NCBI GenBank assembly: GCA_007922305.1
Contig: ML677366.1
Span: forward strand, 10,285,433-10,349,432
DNA from: Dermatemys mawii
Lineage: Eukaryota; Chordata; Testudines; Dermatemydidae
Reading direction: 5' to 3'
DNA: 64,000 nucleotides
The notes beneath the pieces were generated by a model, which ran no database searches, was not told where the DNA came from, and saw only the letters and a list, made by a program, of their open reading frames with translations. The position numbers were made by a program, and so were the translations under genes. The stretch's first letter is position 1. Every line of letters starts with the position of its first letter. Shown in pieces: positions 54,115 to 64,000 of the stretch.

Positions 54115-54985
54115 TATGGAGTTTGGGGGAATGAGGTGGCAGGCTTAGATGGAGTCAAAAGCAATAATGCAGGGAGAAGAGCTCACTAGACCTGGTCAAG
54201 TATTGCACCACTGTGCTAATGAATATTCACTGAACTTCTGAATGCTTGTTTGGGCCAACCAAATTCATTCTCGTTATTGTTTCTTCATCTGAAGATTCAG
54301 GGCATGGCTCTTCTTCCTACGATCATCCATATTCCCCTGCAGACAAGGGGATTTGTGCACAAACAGGAACATCCAATATTCATTGTTGACTCTGTGTGGT
54401 TTTCCTGTTCTAAAACATGCGAGTTATCCAATCAGAGACCAATCACATATGATGAACAGGGAGCAGCCAAAGGGAAGGATGTGCAAACAGCTCTTAGGCT
54501 GAAATGGGTTTGCACAAACTAGACTATCCAACAATTCCTTGTGAATAATGAAGACATTTGCAAAAATAGGACTGCGGAGTGGTGGTGGGGGGAAACTATT
54601 TTTTTTTCAGAAAATATATTCATGATGAATAATTCGAGCAGTTCCAGCTGTTGATAGATGAGGTAAGTACGGAAATACCTGATTCTCTGGAGCTTCTGCC
54701 AGTGATGGGTGAACATCAAAAGCATTGAGAAGATAGTTATTTTCTGAACCAAGCCACCTGGCTTTTGCAGCCATAAATACTGAAGACACATTCATAGATA
54801 ATAGGGTAACCTGATAACTGGAAAGAAATAACTGTCTAGGAGCAGTGGGCTGGATGCTCCAGTGAGTCCACGCTCTGCTAACTACAACTGAAGGAAGGAG
54901 CATAGATCATTTTCTGCTCTCCGCATCCTGGGGGGACAACTAAAGGCTGGTTAAACCCCTGGAGCAAGTTAGAGCAGCCACAGGA
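54115..54985. other. Noncoding DNA, possibly conserved around 54,240-54,500
   Basis: 54,240-54,500 has no repeat and includes 'gttatccaatcagagaccaa' (a CCAAT box) and 'atccaatattcattgttgac'. The rest is unique; minus-strand frames at 54,519-54,903 have no domains. Confidence 0.25.
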
Positions 54986-54988
54986 TTG

Positions 54989-55337
54989 CTCTAAATCAAG
55001 GTTCAGCAACCTTTGGCACGTGGTCTGCCAGGGAAAGCCCCTGTGGGGCCGGGCTGGTTTGTTTACCTGCTGCGTCTGCAGGTTTGGCCAATCACAGATT
55101 CCACTGGCCGCAGTTTGCCACTCCAGGCCAATGGGAGCTGTGGGAAGTGGCGGCAAGCACATTCCTCCACCTGGGCCGCTTCCTGCAGCCCCCATTGGAC
55201 TGGAGCAGCGAAACATGCCAGTGGGAGCCGTGATCAGCTGAATCTGCAGACACGGTAGGTAATCAAACCAGCCCGGCCCATCAGAGGGCTTACCCTGATG
55301 GGCCGCGTGCCAAAGGTTGCCAATCCCTGCTCTACAT
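54989..55337. mobile_element. hAT-type element with near-perfect 8-bp duplication
   Basis: The element spans 54,997-55,329. The flanks 'ctctaaat' (54,989-54,996) and 'ctctacat' (55,330-55,337) match at 7 of 8 positions. The ends 'caaggttcagcaacctttgg' and the inverted 'ccaaaggttgccaatccctg' are an inverted repeat. The interior is itself partly palindromic: 'ggccaatgggagctgtggga' faces 'cctgcagcccccattgg'. GC-rich, no transposase. Confidence 0.92.
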
Positions 55338-55339
55338 TC

Positions 55340-57070
55340 TGTTTGTTAGAACAGCTCCCTGGGGATCTGGAGCTGAAACCAGGAGCCAGTGGTATAGAGT
55401 TGGTTATACCTGCTTTGCAGTACCCAGAGATAACCCTGTGCAAGAGGAATCCTTGGCTGCTTCATTACAGCAACTCTCTGGACCTTTCGTGCCATGGGAG
55501 CAGCGCAAAGAGGCGGGAGCTGGAGCTGGTTCTGAGGATTTGGCCCTGTGCTTCTTGTTGATTGCTCCGGGGAAAAGATATGTAGGCAAATGGGGGTCAG
55601 CAGCTGAGGTAGCCTTGAGGAATGAGACCTGTGTCTGCACTCAGTTCCTGGGGACTCTTCAGATTCAAAGGCAGATGGTTTTGCAATTGGAAAGAGGTGG
55701 CAGTCGGCCAGGGGGAAGCACCTGCACTGCTTAGCTCCCCACCTCCCCCAGACTACCAACAAATGTTGCCGCATGACCCACCGCGTGAGAGACGTAGGGA
55801 GAGAGGGGAGCGAGTGAGGGACTGGTGGTTTTGGGGAATGAGAGGGGAAGCTGAGGAATCCAGCCAGATACTTTTCTAGAACTGGTACAAAATGGTAACT
55901 TTATTCAAAATCAACACTGCCTTTGATGAAGTCTAGTTGCCTGTACTAAGGCATGTGGATTCTCTTAATGCTACACCAGATTGTCTCTCTTCCACTACAT
56001 TCTCCTCTGAGTGATGGTTGACGTATCTCAGTCTGACTGAGCCTTTGAAGATGGAAAGTGCTAACGAAGTACCTATGAGATGTAAAAGGATGGGATGTAA
56101 AGTACCGACATGCTTATGAGATCATCATCATCATAATTAATAATTACTATTGCCCAGGGAGCCTGGAGGTGATGCGTTCACAGGCAAAACATCTGCTCTT
56201 CACAGTGTCCTTATGAGCCAGGGAAGAATAAACTTTGGCAATGATGGTATAACAGCATCCAGAGAGTGGGATGAAATCATAATAAATGTCTTGTATTCCA
56301 ACACTGAGGTCCATGTCCTGCTTTCTAGGGACATGTTTACTTTCCTACAAGTGTTTCTTAAAATCAACCAATGAACAAACAAATGAATAAATAAAATAAA
56401 CTCCTGGGGCAGAGAAATAAAACCATCCCCCAAAATGAATTGGGAATACTCGATACCACCTTGCTCTATTGCAAGGGGAAATCACCTCTCTCTTGAGAAA
56501 CACATGGGAACGATGCTTTCCTTATTCAGAAATTCCCACGGGAATACTGTGCATATTTTCATGGGTCATTAGGGACAGATTGTTCTAAAATAGTCAAAAC
56601 TACTTACTGGCTTTTTACCTGGAGAAAGAGTAAAAGAAAAAAGAAATCATGAGAATTTACAAGGCTCTTGATCATAATGAGGCATCATGGATTACTGTTT
56701 TCCTTTCTCCATGTCTAACAAGAATTTAAATGATAAACTATCTTGAGAATCAGTTGTATTAGATCGAGTTACCAGTGAACGTGATTGGGGGTTTAAGACT
56801 GAAGAGATCATATGAAGGGTGTGCTGAATGGCTGGGGAAAAAAGACAGCTATGTATGGGAGACTGTATGCGTATCCCTATATATATTACTTCTAGAGAAT
56901 TAACTTTTTTTCCAACTTTCCAGACTCTGAATCATCTTCCAATAGGATCCCAACAGATGTGTTAGATCCTAAAAATGTGTTAGAAGTTAATGTCACATCC
57001 AGGAAAAGCATATATGGGATCTAACCTGGGCATTCATCCATCCCTGCCATCCATCTTTCCATTTTCCACA
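55340..57070. other. Noncoding DNA, nothing recognised
   Basis: Overlapping frames at 55,298-55,879 lie on both strands without domains. A short 'atcatcatcatcat' run lies near 56,121. Confidence 0.3.
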
Positions 57071-57071
57071 G

Positions 57072-57110
57072 TATCTCTCTCTCTATATATATATACACAT
57101 ACATACAATG
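57072..57110. repeat. CT/TA/CA simple repeat
   Basis: 'tctctctctctatatatata' runs into 'tacacatacataca'. Confidence 0.85.
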
Positions 57111-57288
57111 CATAGTGTAGGGATTAAAAAAGTCTGTGAAATAATGGAGATTAAAAGAGGTAAAATCTACTGTACAAGGTTTTCTTGCCAGGCAGGCTGC
57201 CCGGCACAGCGAATTAGTAATTAGATACAGGAATCTCGCTCTCTCAGTTGCAATAGTATGAATCCAGAAGTCATTTTAGTATGTCTGC

Positions 57289-57601
57289 ACTAGAGCTGAG
57301 GGGGAAACAACAGTTGTGAAAAACAGCAAAGATTTGACATTTGGTTTTGTTCACCTTTTGAGAGACACCCTACCTGCATCCCCAAGAATCACCTGATGAT
57401 TAGAACACTTGCTTGGGTCAGGGAAGACCAAGTTTCAAATCCCTGTACTAAATCAGGTAAATTACATCATGGAGCTGAGAAACATTCGCACTCCAAAAAG
57501 TTTTTGAAACAGATACGCTCCCAGCAAACATTTCAGTTTCCACAAAATGGCATTTTTGATAGAAAAAAAGTTGCTTTGGACATTTTTTCAACCAGCTCTA
57601 A
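57289..57601. mobile_element. AT-rich non-autonomous transposon with a tRNA-like insert
   Basis: The left end 'ctagagctgagggggaaac' and the right end 'tttcaaccagctctaatcc' correspond to the 'agagctggttgaaa' termini of the element at 31,071. The centre (about 57,375-57,460) holds 'gattagaacacttgcttggg' and 'accaagtttcaaatccctgt', the latter close to a pol III B-box, so a SINE-like segment may be nested inside or be part of the family. Confidence 0.6.
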
Positions 57602-57604
57602 TCC

Positions 57605-59250
57605 ATGGGGCTGGGGAAGAATAAGGCCATATTTTTTGTATTTTTAAAATGATAAAGTACAGCTCTTATGTTACGAGACAGGTCTGCCCCATGCCAGAGG
57701 AATCCTCAGCTGTGGAGAGATGCCCAGCTTTGAGCCCCTTTGTATAACTAGCCGTCTGTACAATTGTAGCAATCAATCTTTGCTCTGGTGATCCTTGGAT
57801 GGAGGAATGGCCTCCAGGGAACAATAACTATTGATTTAACTTAAAGCAGATCTTTGGCTGCTCTAAATTAGGTTGCAATGTCATATTGGCCAGGATTGGG
57901 TCTAACCAGAACGTCTGATCCCAGGTCCTGCACTGAAGTCTGACTGGCAGAACCCAGGTATCTGACTCAAAATGGCTAACCAGAGAGCAAAATAAGTTAA
58001 TGTAATGGAAAAGGAAACAAAATACTCCTCAGCCTCCCCACAGGCATTCTCTTCTCTCTCTTGCCCAAGAGACCACCCATAACTCTTCCCCTGAGGACTT
58101 CTGTAATGAGAGAATGAAGTTCAGTGGAAACTGGGCCACCATTCTCTTGTAAACATGGAGTAACACGGGGCAAAGTTAGACCGATTATTTACTTGGGACT
58201 CAGGTAGTACCCATCATTTTAGCATAAACTCTTTTGTCTACAGAGTCTAACCATCTAATTAATTCATTTAATTATCATCTATTTAATTCATTATATTAAC
58301 AAACTACATTGATTTTTTTAAGAGCCTTATGTTGCTTAACCCAACACGGTGCAGTCATTTTTTTAAAAAAAACGAAATAACGTCTATAAAAAACAGTATC
58401 AGGAATTGCATTCTTTAGGCACAGACCTGTGGTAAATATGAGGTATAAGAATATTACCACATTCCCTAAGAATTACTAGACAATATTTTTTTTCTTTCAC
58501 CGGGTGTGTGTTTTCCCTCTTCGACCTCTATTGTGTGGCTACTGATACTCACAACTTAATCATCGAACGGTATTTCCTTGAAAGGGTATTTGCTATTGCA
58601 GTCATGTCTGCATTATAGAGGGGGCCTGCACCCTAACAATGAGAAGTTAGATAGCTTGTTTCTGGTCTAGTGTCCTCATCTTCAGTAGTCTCTCTTCCAC
58701 ATCTATCATGTGAATGAAACTGGAAAATGGCTCTCTGTCTCAGGCACACCTTGACAATATAAAGTGCTCAGTGTATTTATTACCTTTATCAATAACTGGA
58801 TAGCTGCTGAAGTCTGGGGTTGTTCACCAGCATTGGCCTGTATCTGACTGGCATTCAGAGGGCCCGAACAAACCCACCATTTAAAAAGTTTTTGAAAATC
58901 TGTCTCCTGGTCTGTTTTCTTGATCTAAATTGAAAAATGACCTACAGATACTTACGGCTGTTTTAAACCGTCATGTTGCCTTCCAAATGGATGATTCATA
59001 TGTTTCATGTTCCCCAGGAGGGTAAATAAATGACACGTATTCACAGTTGTGTCCATCCAACATCCTCAGTGTTTGCCCCCAACACTTTATCATTTAGGTC
59101 TTAAAATGCCAAATTGAGGAGAAACATATTGGTCCTGAGCTAGCTTCTGATGTGAACATCACTGCTTTTCTCCAGCAGACATTTTCTTGGTATTCCTTTC
59201 TTCAGTGCTTTAAGGTGTGTTTTTAATTGACATAAATACAGTACACCTAT
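57605..59250. other. Noncoding AT-rich DNA
   Basis: No recognised repeat, exon or RNA gene. 58,250-58,380 is T/A-rich with 'aattaattcatttaattatc'. Confidence 0.35.
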
Positions 59251-59254
59251 TCAG

Positions 59255-59355
59255 AGTGTTTGATTCGGCTCTTACTTGTACCAGTTTTACAGTCGTGTAA
59301 CTCCACTGACCACAGAGAAATAACTCCTGATTTGCACTGATATTGTTGGATCAGA
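59255..59355. repeat. Short sauropsid repeat, 'accagttttac' type
   Basis: Contains 'cttgtaccagttttacagtc', 'gtgtaactccactgacc' and 'aataactcctgatttgcact'. Same group as 19,815 and 24,495. A further partial copy lies at 59,765-59,835. Confidence 0.55.
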
Positions 59356-59378
59356 ACGAGCCCTAGAGTCCACTCAGG

Positions 59379-59676
59379 ATACGTCTATATTACCCGCCGG
59401 ATCGGCGGGTAGTGTTCAATGTATTGGGGATTGATTTATCACGTCTCGTCTGGACACGATAAATCGATCCCCGAACGCACTCCCTGTCAACTCCAGAACT
59501 CCGGCTCTGCAAGAGGAGTAAGCGGAGTCGACGGGAGAGCCACCGTGGCTGACTTGCCACCATGAGGACGGCCAGGTAAGTCTAATTAAGATACTTTGAC
59601 TTCAGCTACGCAAATAGCGTAGCTGAAGTTGTGTATCTTAGTTTGAAACACCTCCCCCCGCAGCGTAGCCCAGGCC
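59379..59676 (+). mobile_element. MITE with three internal hairpins
   Basis: Edges are 'atacgtctatatt' and 'cagcgtagcccaggcct'. Three separate inverted repeats lie inside. The first is 'acccgccg/cggcgggt' (59,392-59,410, 3-base loop). The second pairs 'ggggattgatttatc' (59,426-59,440) with 'gataaatcgatcccc' (59,458-59,472), 14 of 15. The third pairs 59,587-59,611 with 59,617-59,640 around a 5-base loop ('gacttcagctacgc' / 'gcgtagctgaagt'). No coding capacity. A diverged inverted relative lies at 32,151. Confidence 0.85.
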
Positions 59677-59764
59677 TCAGTAGAAGTAAACAGCAAAGCA
59701 AACAAGCAACAAGCAAATAAAACTGTTCTTGCATAATAGAATATGCTGGGATTTATAGACCCCT

Positions 59765-59835
59765 GCATTATTCTAGTTTTAAGCCAGCATAAATCCACTG
59801 ATTTAATTTACACTAGTGTAAACGTGGCATAACAC
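59765..59835. repeat. Short sauropsid repeat, partial
   Basis: 'ttaagccagcataaatccac' followed by 'tttacactagtgtaaacg', part of the short palindromic repeat group. Confidence 0.4.
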
Positions 59836-59935
59836 CATGCTAAGTTAGTCACGCTATTCTTATATAGAAAGAATCTCATTGAGAGCATGTGACTTTAAGC
59901 GTAATGCATAAGGAAACCATATGCAGCTAAAATGG

Positions 59936-60770
59936 CATAAGAACATAAGAAGGGCCATACTGGGTCAGACCAAAGGTCCATCTAGCCCAGTATCCTGTCT
60001 ACCGACAGTGGCCAATGCCAGGTGCCCCAGAGTGAGTGAACCTAACAGGTAAAGATCAAGTGATCTCTCTCCTACCATCCGTCACCCCCCTCTGACAAAC
60101 AGAGGCTAGGGACCAGCCTGACTAATAGCCTGACTAATAGCCATTAATGGACTTAATCTTCATGAATTTATCTAGTTCTCTTTTAAACCCTGCTTTAGTC
60201 CTAGCCTGCACAGCCTCCTCAGGCAAGGAGTTCCACAGGTTGACTGTGCGCTGTGTGAAGAAGAACTTCCTTTTATTTGTTTTAAACCTGCTGCCCACTA
60301 ATTTCAATGGGTGGCCCCTAGTTCTGCTATTATGGGAACAAGTAAATAACATTTCCTTATTTACTTTCTCCGCGCCACTCATAATTTTATATACCTCTAT
60401 CATATCCCCCCTTAATCTCCTCTTTTCCAAGCTAAAAAGTCCTAGCCTCTTTAATCTCTCCTCACATAGGACCCATTCCAATCCCCTAATCATTTTAGTT
60501 GCCCTTCTCTGAACCTTTTCGAATGCCAGTCTATCCTTTTTGAGATGAGACCACATTTATACACAGTATTCAGGATGTGGGCGCACCATGGATTTGTATA
60601 GGGGCAATAAGATATTCTCTGTCTTATTATCTATCCCTTTGTTAATGATTCCTAACATCCTGTTTGCTTTTTTGACTGCTGCTGCACACTGCATGGACAT
60701 CTTCAGAGAACTATCCACAATGGCAAAGGCAAAATCTTCAGAGAACTATCCACAATGGCAAAGCTTTCCT
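59936..60770 (-). mobile_element. CR1 LINE, longest copy in the window
   Basis: The + strand starts with the tandem octamer 'cataagaacataagaa', the 3' terminus of CR1 read in reverse, then 'tactgggtcagaccaaaggt' and 'agtatcctgtctaccgacag'. The minus-strand frame 60,134-60,556 (140 codons) encodes the C-terminal reverse-transcriptase end, with 'FEKVQRRATKMIRGLEW', 'EERLKRLGLFSLEKRR' and 'VNLWNSLPEEAV'. This is far less than a full CR1 pol ORF, so the copy is 5'-truncated and inactive. It ends against a tandem duplication and a minisatellite. Confidence 0.95.
60699..60763. repeat. 35-bp tandem duplication at the CR1 edge
   Basis: 'atcttcagagaactatccac' and what follows occur at 60,699-60,733 and again at 60,734-60,763, the second copy losing its last five bases. 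The duplicated text is CR1 sequence. Confidence 0.92.
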
Positions 60771-60809
60771 ATCTAAAAATATGGTTGTGACAGGATCCCT
60801 GGGGTGCAG

Positions 60810-60943
60810 CCTGGGACTGTGGGGCCGCTGTGCCCCCTTGACTCTCTCCAGTCTGGGACTGTGGGGCCGCTGTGTCCCCTTGACTCTCTCCAGCCTGGGA
60901 CTGTGGGGCCGCTGTGCTCCTTTAACTCTCTCCAGCCTGGGCT
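60810..60943. repeat. 42-bp minisatellite, three units plus a partial
   Basis: Units start at 60,810, 60,852 and 60,894, with a partial at 60,936. Each reads 'cctgggactgtggggccgct' followed by 'gtgcccccttgactctctcc' and 'ag'. Being a multiple of three, the array keeps a minus-strand frame open with a repeated 14-residue unit (RLERVKGAQRPHSP), but no upstream or downstream domain supports a gene. Confidence 0.93.
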
Positions 60944-60944
60944 G

Positions 60945-63900
60945 TCTCTCACAATGCCTTGCTAGTGACAGGTAAAATGCATGACTGGACATGGCTAAGT
61001 CTGAACTTCTGTTAGTGGTCAAACATACTCTGTGTTAAGTGGGGAGAATGGATCTATGCTTCCAGCTACAGTCATTTCAAAGGCAGTTATCTTTGCTGGA
61101 AAGTCAAACAGCAGTTAAATTTTCCATCCAAGTCAGAATAGGCTGTATAGCCACCTGTAAAGCCTTGCAAACTTAGCAACAACAGCTGAGTTGTTGTAAG
61201 AACAACAGGCTATTTTTTCCCTTACAGGTTTTTCCCTAAGCAATTTCCTTCTGTCATCAATACAACAATTATATTCTGCTTTTACTGTTAATTCCAATGT
61301 CTCTTTCACTGACACTTGGACAGTTCTTGGCTTTGATTGTCCAATTAGCTAGAGGGGAGTCTGGAAGAGTTTACGAGAATGTGAGGGTATATCAGCACAT
61401 CCCCAGGCCTCTTTATCAGTGTCATCTTCATCCTCCTCATTTTCCTCTTCCTGACACCAGGGCCACAGATCTAGATCAGAATCCAACACTATCAGAAGCC
61501 ATTTTCCCAACATGCCCGTGTGTGGGGAATATTTCCCGTTTGTCTTATCTCTGAACTTTGCTTTGTGCCTCAGATCAGACGTCAAGCAACTGAAATTCAC
61601 AGCCAGCTCTTTGCTGTGGATGACTTCTCATATCAAAGACATCGAGGATGGGATTCATCCACACGGAACTCATTTAGTACCTCTGGCACCAGACCAAACG
61701 GTTTATTTGCAAAGCACTATGAGCAAGTAGCAAGGTTTAATTGTGGCCCAGTATCAATGAAAGCTAAAAAGGCACATCAGCTGTAAGCTAAAACAAGGAT
61801 TAGAGTTAATAACATATCTCTAGGAAAATCAGAGGTGCTGCGAGAAGATTTCTGACAGGCCTTTAACGGATCCAACAGACTATGTATTCTGCTTGTTCAA
61901 CTTAACATTTTCTATTTCATATTCATAATTTCCAGATACTTGCAATGTGTATTCTAAACCATTCCTTTATGGAACGTACTTCTCCTGAATCATTCTGTAT
62001 TAGCAGTTCAGAGACCAGCATCCTCTATTTATGCACAAAACCGATACAGCCAAAGTAACAGCAGAGCAGGCTCCCCTCCCCCCACAGTAGCCCTTGTCAG
62101 TGTGTCCCAATTCCACACCAGACCTGGATACATTACCATGAAGGTTTAAAAGGTAGTTTGGTATCTAGGCCTTTTCAGTCTTTAGCCTCTCTTCTTACAC
62201 TAGTAACAAGGCAGCAAACTGGGATCATCTCAGGGACTTTGAAACTGACTCACATGCTGTCACCATACTGCATACTGGGAATTGCTAGAAACCTTGAGAA
62301 AATCATCTCCCCTGTCATCCTTTTCACATTCACTGTATTACTGTCTGTTATGATCAACAAGGGAGTGATTACTCAGGGGAATCAATTTCATATTCCCTTT
62401 GCAACACAGAATTAATAAATGGCTTACCGTGTAACTAAAATAAGAGCAGGAGACAATTCAAATTAAGGTTCCCAAATACATACTGAATTTAGAATGTTAT
62501 TGCAGGTTACATACATTATTTAATGTTCTTGAATGTCGATTTAGTGAGGAGTGGTGGCTATTTCAGAGGCCATTCAACCTATTTTGTAGATTTTTGATCA
62601 TCAATTCGTATTTAAGTCCTGCAACATAATAAGAGCAAAAGTTTCAGTGCACTTCCAAAAATGTACCTGCAAAGTTTGCAAACCCAGACATCTTCATGTG
62701 AGAAACCTACACTTAAAATGAGCAAAGGGACACTCGGATATGCAATTACCCATTTTGCACTAGCGGTCTCCAGTTTGCGCATGTGCAGATTTTGGTTTTT
62801 GTTTATGCAAATAGATGCACACACAACATATTGGGCTGGGGAGAAACATTTTTAGGGTCATTCTGAAAATGTGTTCCCAAAATCTAGCCCTCTTATGCTG
62901 ACCCTTTTATGTGTTATGGAACAAGCATTTGCAGGGGATCTTTCATAATGACAAAAGACTGGGACTGGTTGTCTAGTATGGTGCCCTGGAGGTTGCACAG
63001 TTCAGACCCATACTCATCCCTTGGTAGAAGTGAGGTAGATGAAGGATATTCTTAAGAATTGTCCAGCCACTCCTGTTTGTCATGTCAAATGGGCAGGAAA
63101 CCTGAGGCTTTTACTTGCCAAATAGCACCTCTCCTGTCCTTCTAGCAACTTGACTAAGCCATATTCCATTATCTTGAACTTTGACATTCCTCATCATCTC
63201 AGTATTAGCTGGTCAAAGGAGATTCTGAAGCAAATCTCTCTTCTTTTGAACCAAAAATGAATTCCATGGTAACACCCTGCCCTGCACTATCCAAACTGTC
63301 TTCAGAATCAGAACCCCGAGCTTTTCTGAAAGCCATCCTGCCCAGAACACAATATGTAAGCAACCTGATCAAACACAGTGGAACTGGTCTTTCCAAAGCT
63401 TTTTCAAGCACAGATTTTTAGATAATATGTGCTGCAGTTGGCCAAGCTGTTTCAGCTGCCTTCAGTATTACTAGACCTAGAATTACTTCCATATTACCTC
63501 TTTCGGCTTTAAGCAAGATCTAGTGGGAGGAGCAGGAGGAAGGGGCATGTAACAGCCACCAATGTTAAACCTCTGCTCCTGTGTGAGCCTATTAGGCCTG
63601 GAAGCTTTACTGCCTCATGCTGTGAGTCTACATTTCTGCATCATTGCTGGCAGCAGAACAGACCTGGAGGCAGTCTGGAGACTTTCATGCTTTGTTACTA
63701 TATTTGGCTACTGCCTAAGCATCTATGCCCACTGCATTTTATTAATTATTATTATTATTTATTTATTCCTGGGAATTTTTCAGAAGGTTTGCATGATAAA
63801 ATTCACTTGCTAAGTGCAAATGACAATTACAGTCCTGTTCATCATAAAATCAAAAGAAGCTGCGAAGCTAGATCTTTAAAAAAAATCCTGCCTGGGTCTA

Positions 63901-64000
63901 ATTCTTTTATTAAGAACAGAACTTCTTTGTTGCGTGAGCTTATTAGCTTTCAGATGCATTCTGAATCTAATTCATGTCACAGCAAGGTGATTTCACAGTG
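60945..64000. other. Noncoding DNA to the window end
   Basis: About 3 kb without a recognised transposon. An ATT/TTA-rich run lies at 63,738-63,768. Frames of 60-88 codons on both strands (61,297-61,786, 62,158-62,415, 63,562-63,813) have no domains. A gene could lie beyond the window. Confidence 0.35.

Noticed and set aside
60134..60556. 140-codon minus-strand frame as a host gene
   Set aside because: Its blocks (EERLKRLGLFSLEKRR, WNSLPEEA) are those of the CR1 reverse-transcriptase C-terminus, and the flanks are CR1 tail sequence.
60699..60943. CRISPR-like array
   Set aside because: The repeats are directly adjacent with no unique spacers, and the sequence context is vertebrate LINE and minisatellite DNA.
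60738..61022. Minus-strand frame with a 14-residue repeat as a repeat protein gene
   Set aside because: The repeats come from the 42-bp minisatellite. The frame is short, begins in CR1-derived sequence and has no other domain.

Overview
This window looks like gene-poor vertebrate nuclear DNA, most probably from a turtle (a crocodilian is the main alternative). No bacterial, phage or viral coding architecture is visible. The clues are the repeats. There are CR1 LINE 3' ends whose termini carry the octamer units CATAAGAA or CATAGAAT on the + strand. There are many MIR/CORE-type SINE relics, an L2-like LINE fragment, several non-autonomous hAT-type transposons (some with 8-bp target-site duplications), and Penelope-like (PLE) fragments of the kind common in turtle genomes. 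I could support no protein-coding exon, tRNA gene or rRNA gene. All open frames are short, and most of the longer ones lie inside transposons, low-complexity DNA or simple repeats.

Layout. 1-9 kb: unique noncoding DNA with MIR relics (2.2, 4.1, 4.6, 7.0, 8.6 kb), a tRNA-like SINE (6.7 kb) and a CR1 tail (5.0 kb). 9-10.4 kb: an AT-rich block with homeodomain-type TAATTA motifs, then a strongly pyrimidine-biased tract and a GC-rich patch. 12-17.5 kb: MIR copies, a CR1 tail and a small AT-rich inverted-repeat element. 20-28 kb: candidate conserved noncoding DNA, an inverted-repeat element (22.06-22.53 kb), a PLE relic (23.3 kb), an internally deleted CR1 (25.2-25.8 kb) and a hAT-type element with a perfect 8-bp duplication (26.04-26.44 kb). 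31-39.3 kb: a cluster of short DNA transposons, a TA/CA microsatellite, a probable solo LTR (35.18-35.56 kb) and a Penelope inverted dimer (39.05-39.27 kb). 39.3-51 kb: mostly unique DNA with a CR1 (44.8-45.6 kb) and a head-to-head CR1/L2 pair (48.6-49.4 kb). 51.3-55.3 kb: five hAT-type elements in 4 kb. 57-61 kb: two more inverted-repeat elements, the longest CR1 (59.94-60.77 kb) and a 42-bp minisatellite. The remainder to 64 kb looks unique.

The most notable structure is at 39,052-39,271. It is a 190-bp insertion flanked by a perfect 15-bp duplication and made of two 68-bp arms in inverted orientation. Its centre reads on the minus strand as a decayed hammerhead-ribozyme fold. The genes cannot be said to work together because none is present; the window is best read as intergenic or deep-intronic DNA shaped by transposon insertion, with a few AT-rich blocks that could be regulatory. 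Repeat families were assigned from memory of consensus features and not by alignment, so boundaries are approximate except where terminal repeats and target-site duplications are given.
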